Assembly (NCBI GenBank): GCA_905221605.1
Contig: CAJNDS010002581.1
Location: forward strand, 102,501-166,500
From: Symbiodinium natans
Lineage: Eukaryota; Sar; Dinophyceae; Suessiales; Symbiodiniaceae
DNA length: 64,000 bases
Direction: 5' to 3'
In this document: positions 24,405 through 34,829 of the stretch, in pieces
How positions within the stretch are numbered: position 1 is the stretch's first letter
How the letters are laid out: the number at the start of each line of letters is the position of its first letter
Program-made: the position numbers and the translations under genes
Notes under the pieces: model-generated
What the model was told of the DNA's origin: nothing
The model's input: the letters and a program-made list of their open reading frames with translations, nothing else
The model's database searches: none

Positions 24405-25558
24405 TCAATTAAAGTGTTGAGGGCTGCAATGCTGCAAGCTTGCTTGCTGTACGAACGAAGGATGACGAGAACAATTCGTTCTGAGGTGATGACTCCTCTC
24501 GCTTTTTCGTGCGTGGATGAACTCCTCGATGTTCGGATCCTTCTCGACAGTCACCTGATTCATCGAAGCACTAGCTTGACCCACTCCTGACCAGTCGGCA
24601 CAACAGCCCATGCCGCCAACAAGCCCTAAGACGCAAGCGCGCAGCTTGACTTTCACGGTGAACTTCTTCGAAGTTCGTCGCCGCGTTTTCTGGTATTCCT
24701 TTAAGCACCAGAGGCGGCGGTTGTTGCGGCCTCGGTTCAGCAAGGCATAGCAAGACCCCAGCTTCATCACTGAATCATGCCTGGCTCGGATTCGCTCGGC
24801 TCATGGCATATGAGCTTGCCGCTGACTTTCATCGCTTGCAACTTCAGGAATGGGCTGGTCTTTGGATTGGCCTGGACAGCGCATCGGCGCAGCACTATGC
24901 TGGGTACACCACCACGCATCCCACACATTTAGCATCACATTCGGCAAATGCTAGGTACAATGAATGCTGTCCTTCTGCTGTGTCTGCTGTGTGAGCTCTG
25001 AAAGCTCAGCCTGCCTGACCGGTGTAAAGATCTTCGATGGTCGTCTGCAACTTGCGACCGCAGGTGAATCTTTCGCCAATGGTGTCTTGCGAAAACTCAA
25101 CTTCATCGACAGGAACTTCGGCATCATATTCGCGAGTTTCGCGGCGCCTGCGCTGCTTGCATAAGGGCCACATTCGGAAGACCGTGCAACTGAAGTCATG
25201 TGAAGTCGTCATGGAATGTCATGGAGATTCTTGGATAACCCGCTTCAGCAATTGCCTTCGACGCTTTTGCGGAGGAGTTGCATTTTCAGTCTCTTCATTC
25301 CTGACCCCAACCGAACAAAGCAACGATCGCAGACTTGTGAGAACAGGCCAGGAGTCCAGGAGCCTCGCCACCGGGGAAACCTGGGCAACCTGGGCAACTT
25401 GTGGCCTGCAAAGGCGCTTCAAGGCACTGGCTTGGACGGTGCTACTTGTGCTTTCACGCGACAAGTTCATGGGCCTGTCAGGCAATACGTCGGTGAGGTC
25501 TCCTGCAATGAAGACCTTCAAGCTTTGGGCTGCCTGCAACAAAATCGAAGAAGAGCCA
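24405..25558 (-). CDS. Multi-exon protein with ParB/sulfiredoxin-like motif pair
   Basis: At least three exons. The first (about 25558-25262, after a CTTCATTGCAG acceptor) ends with a basic patch PPQKRRRQLLK. The second (about 25159-25023, after GCAGCGCAG|G) reads RRETREYDAEVPVDEVEF, SQDTIGERFTCGRKLQTTIE and DLYTGQ. A GC donor after CTGAA gives matching phase and joins K to RRETR. The last stretch (24770-24405) contains LNRGRNNRRLWCLKEYQK and KFTVKVKL. The pair FSQ.TI...F..GR.L...I..L followed by NNRRLWCLKEYQ is the pattern I associate with ParB/sulfiredoxin-like domains in protist genomes; that assignment is from memory and is inference. Competing frames exist near 25000 (QAELSELTQQTQQKD), so the second donor is uncertain. 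An upstream exon near 25780-25670 is possible. Confidence 0.45.
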
Positions 25559-26082
25559 CCAAAGCTGCTGCATGCCGGGACAGTAACACACAGCGCATGC
25601 CTGACGGTTGAACTTTGGGTCTCTAAACATGTCCTCCACGTGCAGAACCTCTTGAACTTTCGCAATGTTTAGTGTTCATTTTTCGTGTTCATGAACTGGA
25701 CAAACGGACAAACACCCTCAAAGAACATTTCCAGGAGCCCGGCCGTCTCCCAGATCTGAGTGACCATGGTCCTCCTCATTTCGGAGCTCAACCTGCGAAA
25801 CACCAAATGAAACATGAATGCATGGAGCAACAGACCATCTGAGTCCGACACATGGGGAATACGAACTTGGCAGCCTGGAAGACCTTATGTGCACATAATG
25901 TAGAAGTGCATACATGCAATAGGTATATTCGTACAAGACATTTTATTGTTGGTACCCCCTGTTTAGATGAAAGAAACGGCACGCGCGGGCCTTGAAAAAT
26001 CTTAGGCCAGAATAAGCGGGCGGGGAAGGGCCTTGGGAGAGGAGGGGCTAGCGGCGGCTAGCGGCTGGCCAACTCCCCCCCC
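25559..26082. other. Upstream flank of the ParB-like gene
   Basis: A TTTGGTGTTTCGCAG acceptor at about 25795 is followed by two open minus frames (VELRNEEDHGHSDLGDGRAP, or LSSEMRRTMVTQIWETAGLL). One may be a 5' exon, but I cannot choose the frame. The rest holds nothing notable. Confidence 0.3.
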
Positions 26083-26506
26083 TCGCACGCGCACAGAGAC
26101 ACACGCACGCACGAGCACACACAGACACAGACACACACACACACACACACAAAAAAAAAAAAAACAACCAACACACGCACGCGCACGCACGCGCACGCAC
26201 GCGCACTCACGCGCACGCACGTGCACGCACGTGCACTCACGCGCACTCACGCGCGCGCACACGCGCACGCACGTGCATTCACGCGCACGCGCACGTGCAC
26301 TCACGCGCACGCGTACGCGCATGCAGACACGCGCAGACACGCGCGCACACACACACACACCCACACGCACACGCTCACGCTCACGCTCACGCAGACGCAC
26401 ACACACACACACACATTCACACACACCCACACCCACACCCACACCCACACCCACACCCACACCCACACCCACGCCCACGCCCACACCCACACCCACACCC
26501 ACACCC

Positions 26507-26554
<48 letters not shown>

Positions 26555-26722
26555 CCACGCACACACACTCACTCACTCACTCACTCACTCACTCACTCAC
26601 TCACTCACTCACTCACTCACTCACTCACACAGAGACCCGGACACACACAGACACACAAAATCACACAAAAAAACAAATAGAACACACAAACACGCAAACA
26701 CGCAGGGACACGCAAGCACACG
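26083..26722. repeat. Compound CA-type microsatellite, about 640 bp
   Basis: Blocks of (CACG/GCAC)n, (CA)n, (CACCCA)n (about 26425-26510) and (CACT)n (about 26565-26627) follow one another. Every long frame across it is a His/Thr or Cys/Val low-complexity artefact. Confidence 0.95.
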
Positions 26723-27383
26723 TCGCCGAAAATGAACTTGGAAGCAACATGCCCAGCAACATTTTGTTTTGGTATGGCGGATTGCCAACACTCGAACTAG
26801 GGCTGCAGAATGCTGCAGAGCTCAGACTTCTTTCTCACAAGCCGAGAACAAAGTCCCTTGTGACATGGTATCGTATTTGGAGCGTTCCCCAGGCACTGCC
26901 TGATTGAGACAACTTCCGGCTTGCAGAACGACTTTCGCATCTACCGAGACACAGACACTGACACACAGAGACGCTGGGCATCGTGCTGTTGACAGATGAG
27001 AAAATATCTTGTCCTCAGTTGCTCAGAACAATCCTGCATTGATTGGCATGCCGCGACTTCGCCCGCTTGTCGAAACAGATCGAAACAGCAAAGGCTGAGA
27101 ACTTGGCCGGAACCTTTGCGGGCAATTCCCCACCACTTTCACACGCTGCACGGGAGCCTGTCTCGCGTCAAGATGCTTGGACCCAGGCGAGGCTGCAATG
27201 GCTGCACAACATGACTGGGCAACGAGCGTAAGTCCAGGAGTAGTCGACGCACAGGGCTAACAAACATTCTGTCCTTGCAGGGGGGGCACATCTGCAGCAC
27301 ATACAGTAGAGTCAGGGTATTTGACTTGCAAATACTCTTGCAATCGGATCAGTACTGTGCATCTTCCTGAATCCTACATTATG
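26723..27383. other. Non-coding stretch
   Basis: No gene or repeat could be supported. Confidence 0.4.
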
Positions 27384-27578
27384 TCACGGATTGTCACAGT
27401 GAACAAGTGCAAAGCACGCTTCCTCCAAGGTCTCCTTGTACGGATCCCCTTCCTCACACACCGGACCGAGCTCCTTGGTCAATGCACTCACAGACGGACT
27501 CCGAATGGACATGGAGAAACACAGAGATTGAGGATATTTGAGGGGTCCGCATACACTCGTCGAGCTCTCCATCTCCAT
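27384..27578 (-). CDS. Possible exon of an unidentified gene
   Basis: The downstream half of this minus frame looks coding (SPSVSALTKELGPVCEEGD, then PYKETLEEACFALVHCDNP) and ends at a TGA. It follows the 27.6-28.2 kb frame on the same strand and may be its last exon. No family recognised. Confidence 0.25.
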   Translation of the reverse strand: MEMESSTSVCGPLKYPQSLCFSMSIRSPSVSALTKELGPVCEEGDPYKETLEEACFALVHCDNP

Positions 27579-27623
27579 CCCTGCAGGCCGATCTCTGCGT
27601 GCTTGTTGCAGTGATTTGCAGTG

Positions 27624-28190
27624 TTAGCACGTGCTATAGCAAGTATGTCTCAATGCCCCCTCCTCCTCGTGGGGGCGGTGGCCCGGTGGCGGATTCAAAG
27701 CATATTGCTCATATGCCTTGTTTTCCTTCTGCTTCAGCCACTCCGGCACGTTCGGAAGCTGTGTGTAATCATGCTGCGGGACTCCAGCGCGACGTAGCGG
27801 CATCCGCTTGGGCGCCTCAGGTCTTAGCCGGGCAAAGTGTGAATCATTCAGTGCGATGCTTGACATGTCAATGTACAGATCGAACTGAGATTATAGCAGG
27901 ATGCCGCTGATGCAAGATCGGAGGAGCTGCCTGGCCATGTCCATCTGAATCTGCATCTGCACTCAGCTCTTTGGATCTCGTTGGAACTTCGCCGGCACCT
28001 TGCGCTTCGGAGGAAGCTTCTTGTCCTCAGAGGGTGCCTGACCGACTGTTAACATCGTCATGTCCGCTTCTGAACAATTGAAGCTGCTAAAGGGCCCTTC
28101 CAAGCGCGCGGCCTTTGAGGTGGGCGCTGGCAACCCCGTTTCTGCTTCGGCTTCCTCCATGCCAGCGCGGAGGTCAGGCGAGGGAGCAGT
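27624..28190 (-). pseudogene. Coding-like frame with two in-frame stops
   Basis: One minus-strand frame stays coding-like for about 189 codons but is broken twice, by TGA (27963-27965) and TAA (27891-27893), with no shift of phase. Before the first stop: MEEAEAETGLPAPTSKAARL and KKLPPKRKVPAKFQRDPKS. Between the stops: VQMQIQMDMARQLLRSCISG. After: SQFDLYIDMSSIALNDSHFA, DYTQLPNVPEWLKQKENKAY and a proline/histidine-rich end. The gaps around the stops look too short for introns, so decay of a retro-copy is the simplest reading. Alternative: separate exons that happen to keep phase (a TATAATCTCAG acceptor lies just before FDLYID). Function unknown. The micro-exon cassette at 28.3-28.5 kb is directly upstream. 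Confidence 0.45.
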
Positions 28191-28314
28191 CTAGCGGTTG
28201 AGTGTCCAGGATGTATCTACCAGGACTTCATGCATCTTCCAGATACCGTACGTCTTCCCTGGTAGACTTTGCTCATGCAGACTTATTGTCTGCTGCAACA
28301 AAAAGTTTTCGCAC

Positions 28315-28494
28315 CTTGCGTCGCCTCTTCGCCTCAAGTCGCGCCCAATCCTGCGTCCAGTGCTGGGTACCCTACTTGCAAGTTGCGAGCCGCCAGGGAA
28401 GCGTACTGCTCCAGCGTCACTGCTCTCGCTGCACATGCTGCGAAGCCTCCCCGTCATCCTCCTTAGCTTTGGATGTCTCGAGCACAGCTTCTTC
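28315..28494 (-). CDS. Helix micro-exon cassette (single unit at 28 kb)
   Basis: Two candidate micro-exons matching types 4 and 5 of the 35-58 kb units. Type 4 (28459-28494, 36 nt): EEAVLETSKAKE between GGCACAG and a GA donor. Type 5 (28315-28350, 36 nt): DWARLEAKRRRK between GGACGCAG and GTGCG. Both are phase 0. The stretch between them reads VTLEQYASLAARNLQ in a third frame and may be one more exon. Sequence divergence from the other units is clear while the helical pattern is kept, which suggests an older copy under coding constraint. Confidence 0.4.
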
Positions 28495-28796
28495 CTGTGC
28501 CTCTTCCTGTGCCTGGGCTGCAGAGATGCGGTCAGTGGGCCACAAGGCCACAAGCACCTATCCGCAAAGATAGAACTTGCGCGGCATCCGTTCTCAACAA
28601 CTGCAAACAAAGCATCGAGCGTGTGGGGAGATGACTCCAGGGGCACTCCAAGGATGCACCTTCAATATCCTTCAATCCTGAGGAGGCCTGAAGATTCCTG
28701 GAACATCCTCAGGAAATTTTGCAAACCTCAATGTTCGAGCATGTTTGCATTCAGCGCTGTGCTTCGCTTTCGGGGCGAGGGTTCCACCATGGGACA

Positions 28797-28908
28797 CCAC
28801 ACACACAGAGACAGACAGACAGATAGACAGACAGACAGACAGCCAGGCAGCCAGGCAGACAGACAGACAGACACACACACACACACACAGAGAAACACAC
28901 ACACACAC

Positions 28909-28939
<31 letters not shown>

Positions 28940-28996
28940 TACATACATACACACCCACACACACGCACAGAAACACACACACACACACACACACAT
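28797..28996. repeat. CAGA/CA microsatellite
   Basis: (CAGA)n then (CA)n with catacata interruptions, about 200 bp. Confidence 0.95.
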
Positions 28997-29005
28997 GCGC
29001 GCCCC

Positions 29006-29240
29006 AAATCCTAAACCCTAAACCCTAAATCCTAAACCCTAAACCCTTTGCCTCCTCCTCTTCCTTCAGCTCATCCTTGACCTTGGGCTCCTGCTTCGCC
29101 TCGTCCTTCGGTTTATCGTTCAGGGTTTTCGGGTGTAGGGTTTTTAGGGTTTCAGGATTCTAATCGCTCACACTCGGACACGCCAAGATTTTAGGGTTTA
29201 GGGTTTACGGTTTGGGATTCAGGACCTTTAGGGTTTTAAT
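29006..29240. repeat. Telomere-like repeats in both orientations
   Basis: CCCTAAA-type units at about 29008-29047, then TTTAGGG-type units at about 29130-29240, both degenerate. Between them lies a CT-rich stretch, about 80 bp. Confidence 0.7.
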
Positions 29241-29889
29241 GGGTTTTATGTAGTCGGGGCCTGTCACGCACTGTACTGCATGTTTTCGCCCCGAACATCC
29301 AGCAGAAAGCGTCCTTCACCTCCGCCTGCTCTTGCTCCTCCTCCTCCATGGGCATGTCGTCCCTCGGTTTTGCCTGATTGGCAGTTGAGTCGAGAACAGG
29401 GAACTACGGAACGCTCGAGGCCCTCGAAACTCTGTAAGATTTGAACCCTAAACCGTAAACCTAAAGCCTAAACCATCAGCCCTCATATGGATCCCTCCAC
29501 AGAAAGTGCGAGAACGATGACATGGAATTTGCTGTTGAGGGGGCTTCGTCCCAAAGGGGCACTGCCACGTACGCGATCGTACGCGCTTCCTTGATTACCG
29601 CTAGGGGCTTAAATAAGGGGTTTCGACATCTCCTGGTGCCAGCACGACAGAAGCCTAGTCCCTGAAGACACTTGAATGCTCTGCGAGCAGAACGATGAGG
29701 ACCATTTTGCATTCAGGCTTGGGGCTGGGGTATGCCTTCCGGGGAGGGGAGGGGGGCTCCCTTCACCCTACACAAGGGTCCACTAACTTATGAATAAAAG
29801 GGTGCCCTTTTTGGTTTTAACCACCCCCCACCAGACCCACCAGCTCCAGCCCGACCCAGTTTCGTGCGCTTGAATCCGGCAGCACTGGC

Positions 29890-30900
29890 GGTAGCCATTT
29901 AATCGGGCAGCGCCATGCCCCTTGCGGGCTGGCGCGGACCTGGCAAGACGAAGTTTCTCCCGTGCCATGTGCGGAGCACAAATAGGCCAGACAGCAGCGC
30001 CGCAGACCCCACCCATTTTGGTGTTTTTTTGCGTAATTTCGGGGTAGCCACGGACGCCCCCCAAAGGGAGCGCATCATGAGCATCAGCGGCTTCAGTCCG
30101 GGACCCCGGGCCACCCGTCAGGAGCGTCAGCGGCCTTGGATTCCCCAAACCATGCGCATCATGACAGCGGCTCCAGCCTTGGGTCGCCAGCCTGACATGA
30201 TGGCCCATCGGTAAATAATGTGGCTGGGGCCCCCGTGGCTTGGTTGCAGCTGGGTTTTTAAGGCATTTTTAACCATTCTAAGGTTGCAGCTTGGGTATAA
30301 GGCATTCAAGTTTCCAGGTCTTTGAGGTCATGGCTTTGACATCATCGACCGCGGCGCCAAACCTGTGTGTTCCGGCTATGAAAGCCTACAGCTGACGACC
30401 CTGTCGTGTCACGTCGCGTGCATGCGGGCGCGCCCCCGGTTTGCAGCGGCTTTGGCGGCAGCCTTTGAAATGTAGAGATGGTCTCTCCTCGAGCTTGTGC
30501 CTGCGCTGCCCGCTTATGGGAGCAGCCCCTATCGGGCAGCGCCATGCCCTTGCTGGCTGGCACGGACCTGTATAACACGGGGTTTATCCCGGGCAAATCG
30601 AACTATAGCCTTGTGCGTAGCACAAATAGCCACGGACGACCGCTAAAGAGCGCGCCTTGGCTTCCCCCCAAAACCGCGAATCATGAGCATCAGCGGCTCC
30701 AGGCTTGGGTCACCAGCCTGACATGATGGCCCATCGGGAGATAGCCTTTCCCTCGCCGTGGCTGGGGGTCTTCGTGGCGTGGTTGCGGGTTTTCGTTTGC
30801 AGAGGCATTGGCGGCAGCCTTTAAAAACATAAAAAGAGATCAACTCTCCTCGAGCTTCTGCATGCGCTGCCCGCCCATGGGCGCAGCCCCTTAAATAAAT
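29890..30900. repeat. Degenerate tandem duplication, about 630-bp spacing
   Basis: The block starting atcgggcagcgccatgcc at about 29901 recurs at about 30531. Shared landmarks are gcacaaatag, catgagcatcagcggct, and cagcctgacatgatggccca (about 30190 and 30715). A spliced-leader-like string (cggtagccattt) is at 29889-29900. No coding frame is credible. Confidence 0.7.
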
Positions 30901-31022
30901 AAATAAATCAAAAAATGATACATATATATATATATATGTAATATGTATAATATGTATAATATGTATATATATATATATATCTGTATATATATATGTGTAC
31001 ATACATATATATATATATATGC
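30900..31022. repeat. AT microsatellite
   Basis: (TAAA)n followed by (TA)n with ATG interruptions. Confidence 0.9.
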
Positions 31023-32173
31023 ATATACGTGAACCCCCCCCCCACTAACAAGCCGTGACACAAGCTGTCTATAGGGTACTTAACATGCAGTCCATTTCAT
31101 CTATGTCGCGCGAATTTCAGCCGGCCTTGGTGGGCTCCGTCTCAGCTTTGAACTGCAGGCCCTGGGCACCCCATACTTTACTTGGCGCGGCGGTTTCAGG
31201 GATTCTGTTGTTGTGACCTGCCTAGGTGACTGGGTCACACCTTCGTGGATTGAGAGTAGAACCCAGGGTCCGTCGTCAGGGCGAAAAGCAAGACTCAAGA
31301 GACAACATGTGGTATGAAACGACCTCCACATCGTGCGTCCGTGAAGGAGAGGAATCGGTTTTCAGCAAGAGACAAGAGAGGTCTGGACAGTTGCTTATTG
31401 CACGAACACGGTCCCCTGAAGGTCCGAAGGCCCGATATCGCCCGACAATCTTCAGCCCGTACGTGACATTGTTTCTTATGGTTCTTAAGGGAGGACGTTC
31501 ATCGGGAGGGGGGGGGGATTAGGACCTAGGGCGCCTTAGGGAAGCTTAGGGAGCCTTAGGGAGCAGTGGGGAGCAGAGGGAACCTTGGGTTACATGCCCC
31601 CCTTGAACCCCCTTCCCTTCAGGACCTAAACCCTAAACCATAAACCCAATATCCTAAATTAAACCCTAACCCAAAACCCAAGACCCAAAACCCTAAACTA
31701 CAAGTACACCCAGGCGGCGCTCCACCACTACCCGAGCTGCTGGGCTGCTTTGGGGCTGCTAGAGTGGCTCATGGGTTCAGGGTTTCAGGGGGTTTGGGGT
31801 TTAGGGTTTCAGGGGGTTTAGGTTTCAGGAGGTTTCGGGGGGCTTCGGGGGTAGGGGTTTAGGGTTTCGGGCTTCACCGGGTGGGTTTAGGGGTTTGGAG
31901 TCTGAGTCTGGGTGTGGCGACCCACCGTGGGGGGCTCGGAGCGTGGGCGATATTTTCGCGAGTTGAGTAGTGCTTTGTAAGAATTTCGGTTCCACCCTGT
32001 GTAACCTAAACAGGCTCCATACTGTGATAGAAACCCCTTCGCATGTTCCCCCTTATGCTAACAGTCCCCAAAAGGTACGCGCCAGTTGCGGGACCTGCCT
32101 CACTTGCTCTTTTCTTGATGCTCTGAATCTTTAGGAGCACCTCAGGGGCGAAAGTCCCGGAGTATTGGGACAT
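31023..32173. other. Non-coding, telomere-like patches
   Basis: Degenerate CCCTAAA units at about 31625-31700 and TTTAGGG/TTTCAGGG units at about 31775-31890. A G-run is at about 31507-31517. No gene. Confidence 0.6.
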
Positions 32174-32443
32174 CCCTAAGCCCTAAGCCCTAAGCCCTAA
32201 GCCCTAAGCCCTAAGCCCTAAGCCCTAAGCCCTAAGCCCTAAGCCCTAAACCCTAAACCCTAAACCCTACCACCTAAACCGAACCTGGGCATGCTGTGCA
32301 TGTGCAGTTGACCTTTGCCTCTCTAGCAGCAGCTGAGGTTTAGGGTTTAGGGTTTAGGGTTTAGGGTTTAGGGTTTAGGGTTTAGGGTTTAGGGTTTAGG
32401 GTTTAGGGTTTAGGGTTTAGGGTTTAGGGTTTAGGGTTTAGGG
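32174..32443. repeat. Outward-facing interstitial telomere-like arrays
   Basis: On the plus strand, ten perfect CCCTAAG units (32174-32243) and three CCCTAAA units (32244-32264) are followed after about 70 bp by about fifteen perfect TTTAGGG units (32339-32443). TTTAGGG is the telomere unit of dinoflagellates and many plants. The order C-rich then G-rich is opposite to a telomere-telomere fusion. Confidence 0.95.
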
Positions 32444-32568
32444 CTTTTCGTTTCGGAAAACCTTACAACCCATCTCAATCTATATGACTATATGAATATA
32501 TTTTGAATAATCCATATAATGCTTAACATATCCCCAAAAGTCGGTGTCGTCAGGCGGGTTTTTTCTCA

Positions 32569-32700
32569 GGTCTTGTGGCCGGAAATCTGGGTTCTCTCTG
32601 CGGTCTTGTGGCCGGAAATCTGGGTTCTGTCTGCGGTCTTGTGGCCGGAAATCTGGGTTCTGTCTGCGGTCTTGTGGCCGGAAATCTGGGTTCTGTCTAA
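32569..32700. repeat. 33-bp tandem repeat, four copies
   Basis: Unit ggtcttgtggccggaaatct plus 13 bp, at 32569, 32602, 32635 and 32668. As 33 is a multiple of three, frames stay open (RRQNPDFRPQD repeated on the minus strand), but there is no reason to call a gene. Confidence 0.95.
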
Positions 32701-32979
32701 GTAGAATCTTGGATCTACTCATCTGAAATCTGGGATTTGTCTGCGGTTTATTACATTAAAAACTTGGTTCAGATCGCTGAAAACCGGGATCCGCCCTGCA
32801 AGTTTCGGGGCTTGACCTTGTCATGAATCCTGAGAAATCTTGGACTTGCTCCTAGAAATATTGGGCTTACTCCAGCCTCGTAAAAGATTGTTATCGAAAC
32901 TCTTTCCTGTTTTGTTCTCGATGGAAGCCAGTCTGGCGGACAAAACTGCTTGACTTAACGATGCTACTCGCATCTGACT

Positions 32980-33392
32980 CTCCCTCCAGCCCCTCCACCC
33001 CTCCAGCCCCCTGCAGCCCCCTCCAGCCTCCAGCCCCTCCAGCTCCGGCCCTCCAACCCCTCCAGCCCCTCCAGCCCCTCCAGCTCCAGCCCCTCCAACC
33101 CCTCCCCTCCAGCCCCTCCCCCACCCCCCCCCCCACGCCCACCCCACCCCCCCCCGGTCGACCCGACCAGTTACCCGACCGGTTACCGACCATTTACCCA
33201 CCGGTTACCCACCACGGGTCCTGGTGAGTGGGGGGGTGCGGGAGGGGGGGGGGGGGCGGGGGGGGGGGGGGGGCGGGGGGGGGGGCGGCGGGGGGGGGGG
33301 GGGGGGGGGGGGGGTGGGGGGGGGCGGGGGGGGGGGGGGGGGGGAGAGGGGCCCGGGGGAAGGGGGGGGGGGGGGTGCGGGGCGGGGGGTGC
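32980..33392. repeat. C-rich minisatellite followed by poly-G block
   Basis: About 32980-33130 has repeats of ctccagcccctcc (proline-rich in any frame). 33229-33392 is almost pure G with scattered A, C and T. It is likely to form G-quadruplexes and to be prone to assembly length error. Confidence 0.9.
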
Positions 33393-33814
33393 CCCAAAAG
33401 CCAAAAGCGGCAGGTCGGGAAGCGGGTGGGTTTGGGGGGGGGCTGGGCAAGGGGCCCATGTTTTCGTGTCAGAAATTAGTCGAGTTTTTCTTTTCGTGGT
33501 GTTTGGTTGCCACTTACAACTTACAACCTAGGCATGGGCGCGCGCGCCAGGATCTTTCACGAAGAGACACCGCCTGTATATGTTTCGGAAAAGTTGAGGA
33601 GGGTGTTTTCAATCCTACGGCGCATGGATCTTGCTTCGGGGGCACTGCGCTCTTCCATGATTTTTTTCAACTCCGATGAAAACTTCTACCCGTGACCGAC
33701 GCTTCATGGACGTGTCCAGAAGTTTTTGTCGCTCTAGAAGGAGCTAGGCTACACCTGGTTGCACAATAGCGCGACCCACAATTTCTTGTATATGACACTG
33801 ACTTCCTCAGCGCC

Positions 33815-34256
33815 AGCCGAGGCCATGTTTCTTACGACCAATCCCGACTTACGATGTCTCAAGACCAAACATGACCCTCCCCAGGCCCCAACCCAGATGT
33901 ATTTTTTCTACTAGGTTTGCTTCGCAAAACGCAAGCCGAGACCATATTTTTAAAGACCAATCCCGACTTCGGACGCCTCAAGACCAAACATGACCCTCCC
34001 CAGGCCCCAACCCAGATGTATTTTTTCTACTAGGTTTGCTTCGTAAACGCAAGCCGAGACCATATGTTTAAAGACCAATCCCGACTTCGGACGCCTCAAG
34101 ACCAAACATGACCCTCCCCAGGCCCCAACCCAGATGTGTTTTTTCTACTAGGTTTGCTTCGTAAACGCAAGCCGAGACCATATTTTTAAAGACCAATCCC
34201 GACTTCGGACGCCTCAAGACCAAACATGACCCTTCCCAGACCCCAACCCATATATG
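33815..34256. repeat. 118-bp tandem repeat, about four copies
   Basis: Units begin at 33815, 33934, 34052 and 34170 with agccgag and contain gaccaaacatgaccctcccc. Copies two to four are nearly identical; the first is diverged. Confidence 0.95.
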
Positions 34257-34467
34257 ATTTTCCATGAAAACCCAAAAGATATGTTAAGCATTATATGGAT
34301 TATTCAAAATATATTGATGTAATGTGTATTTGCATTCCTTCGGTGTTGCCCTTTCTGAGCTTACAAGGCATGAGGTTTTAGAGCGAACAGAGAGGGTGTT
34401 GGGCCTGGTGGGCGGCTTGGAACACCTCGATCTTGTCAGCCTGCACCGGCCAGGCGAGACACGGCCC

Positions 34468-34547
34468 TTGGGATGTTCCCCCTTATACTTTTGAACTAGA
34501 ATCCCTGTTAAGACTTGAAGAACTGCTGGTATACGGGGAACATCCCA
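34468..34547. mobile_element. 80-bp hairpin element (MITE-like) with 9-bp direct repeat
   Basis: Termini ttgggatgttcccc and cggggaacatccca form inverted repeats around a roughly 50-bp middle. The element is flanked by acacggccc on both sides (34459-34467 and 34548-34556). Tiny, with terminal inverted repeats, no coding capacity and an 8-9 bp duplication, this is the form of a miniature element mobilised by a hAT- or Mutator-type transposase. The family assignment is inference. Confidence 0.55.
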
Positions 34548-34829
34548 ACACGGCCCCCTAGACCCGAAATCGGGGTGTCGAGTGGCTTTCCTGAAGCCGG
34601 CAACCCACCCAAAACAATGCTGACCTGGAGCGACTGCCCTGCAACATCCACGGCGCAGTCGTCCGCAGATGGCTCCTGCCCGGTCAAAGGTTCCCAAGCG
34701 CTCGAAGCATCTTGGAAAGCTCTCGGGGCCCCTTTGTACGCCCGAAACAGCCCAGGGCCTTCGGGCTAAGGAGAGACATGTACTAGAGGGACATGGCGTC
34801 ACAACACCAACAGACAAAAGGGATTTTTA

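Larger units (their letters stand above)
32495..34315. repeat. Segment bounded by 38-bp perfect inverted repeats
   Basis: 32495-32532 (aatatattttgaataatcca...) is the exact reverse complement of 34278-34315. The enclosed 1.75 kb holds a 33-bp tandem repeat, a CT/proline-rich tract, a poly-G block and a 118-bp tandem repeat. No transposase frame and no clear target duplication were seen, so it may be a non-autonomous element or a local inverted duplication. Confidence 0.6.

Noticed and set aside
26002-26907. Several 140-228 residue frames rich in His-Thr or Val-Cys
   Set aside because: They are translations of the CA-type microsatellite and nothing more.
32821-33679. Gly-rich and Pro-rich frames of 67-151 residues
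   Set aside because: They come from the C-rich minisatellite and poly-G block and are open in several frames at once.
34284-34817. 177-codon minus frame
   Set aside because: It crosses the inverted-repeat arm and the 80-bp hairpin element; its content is arginine/cysteine/proline-rich without motifs.
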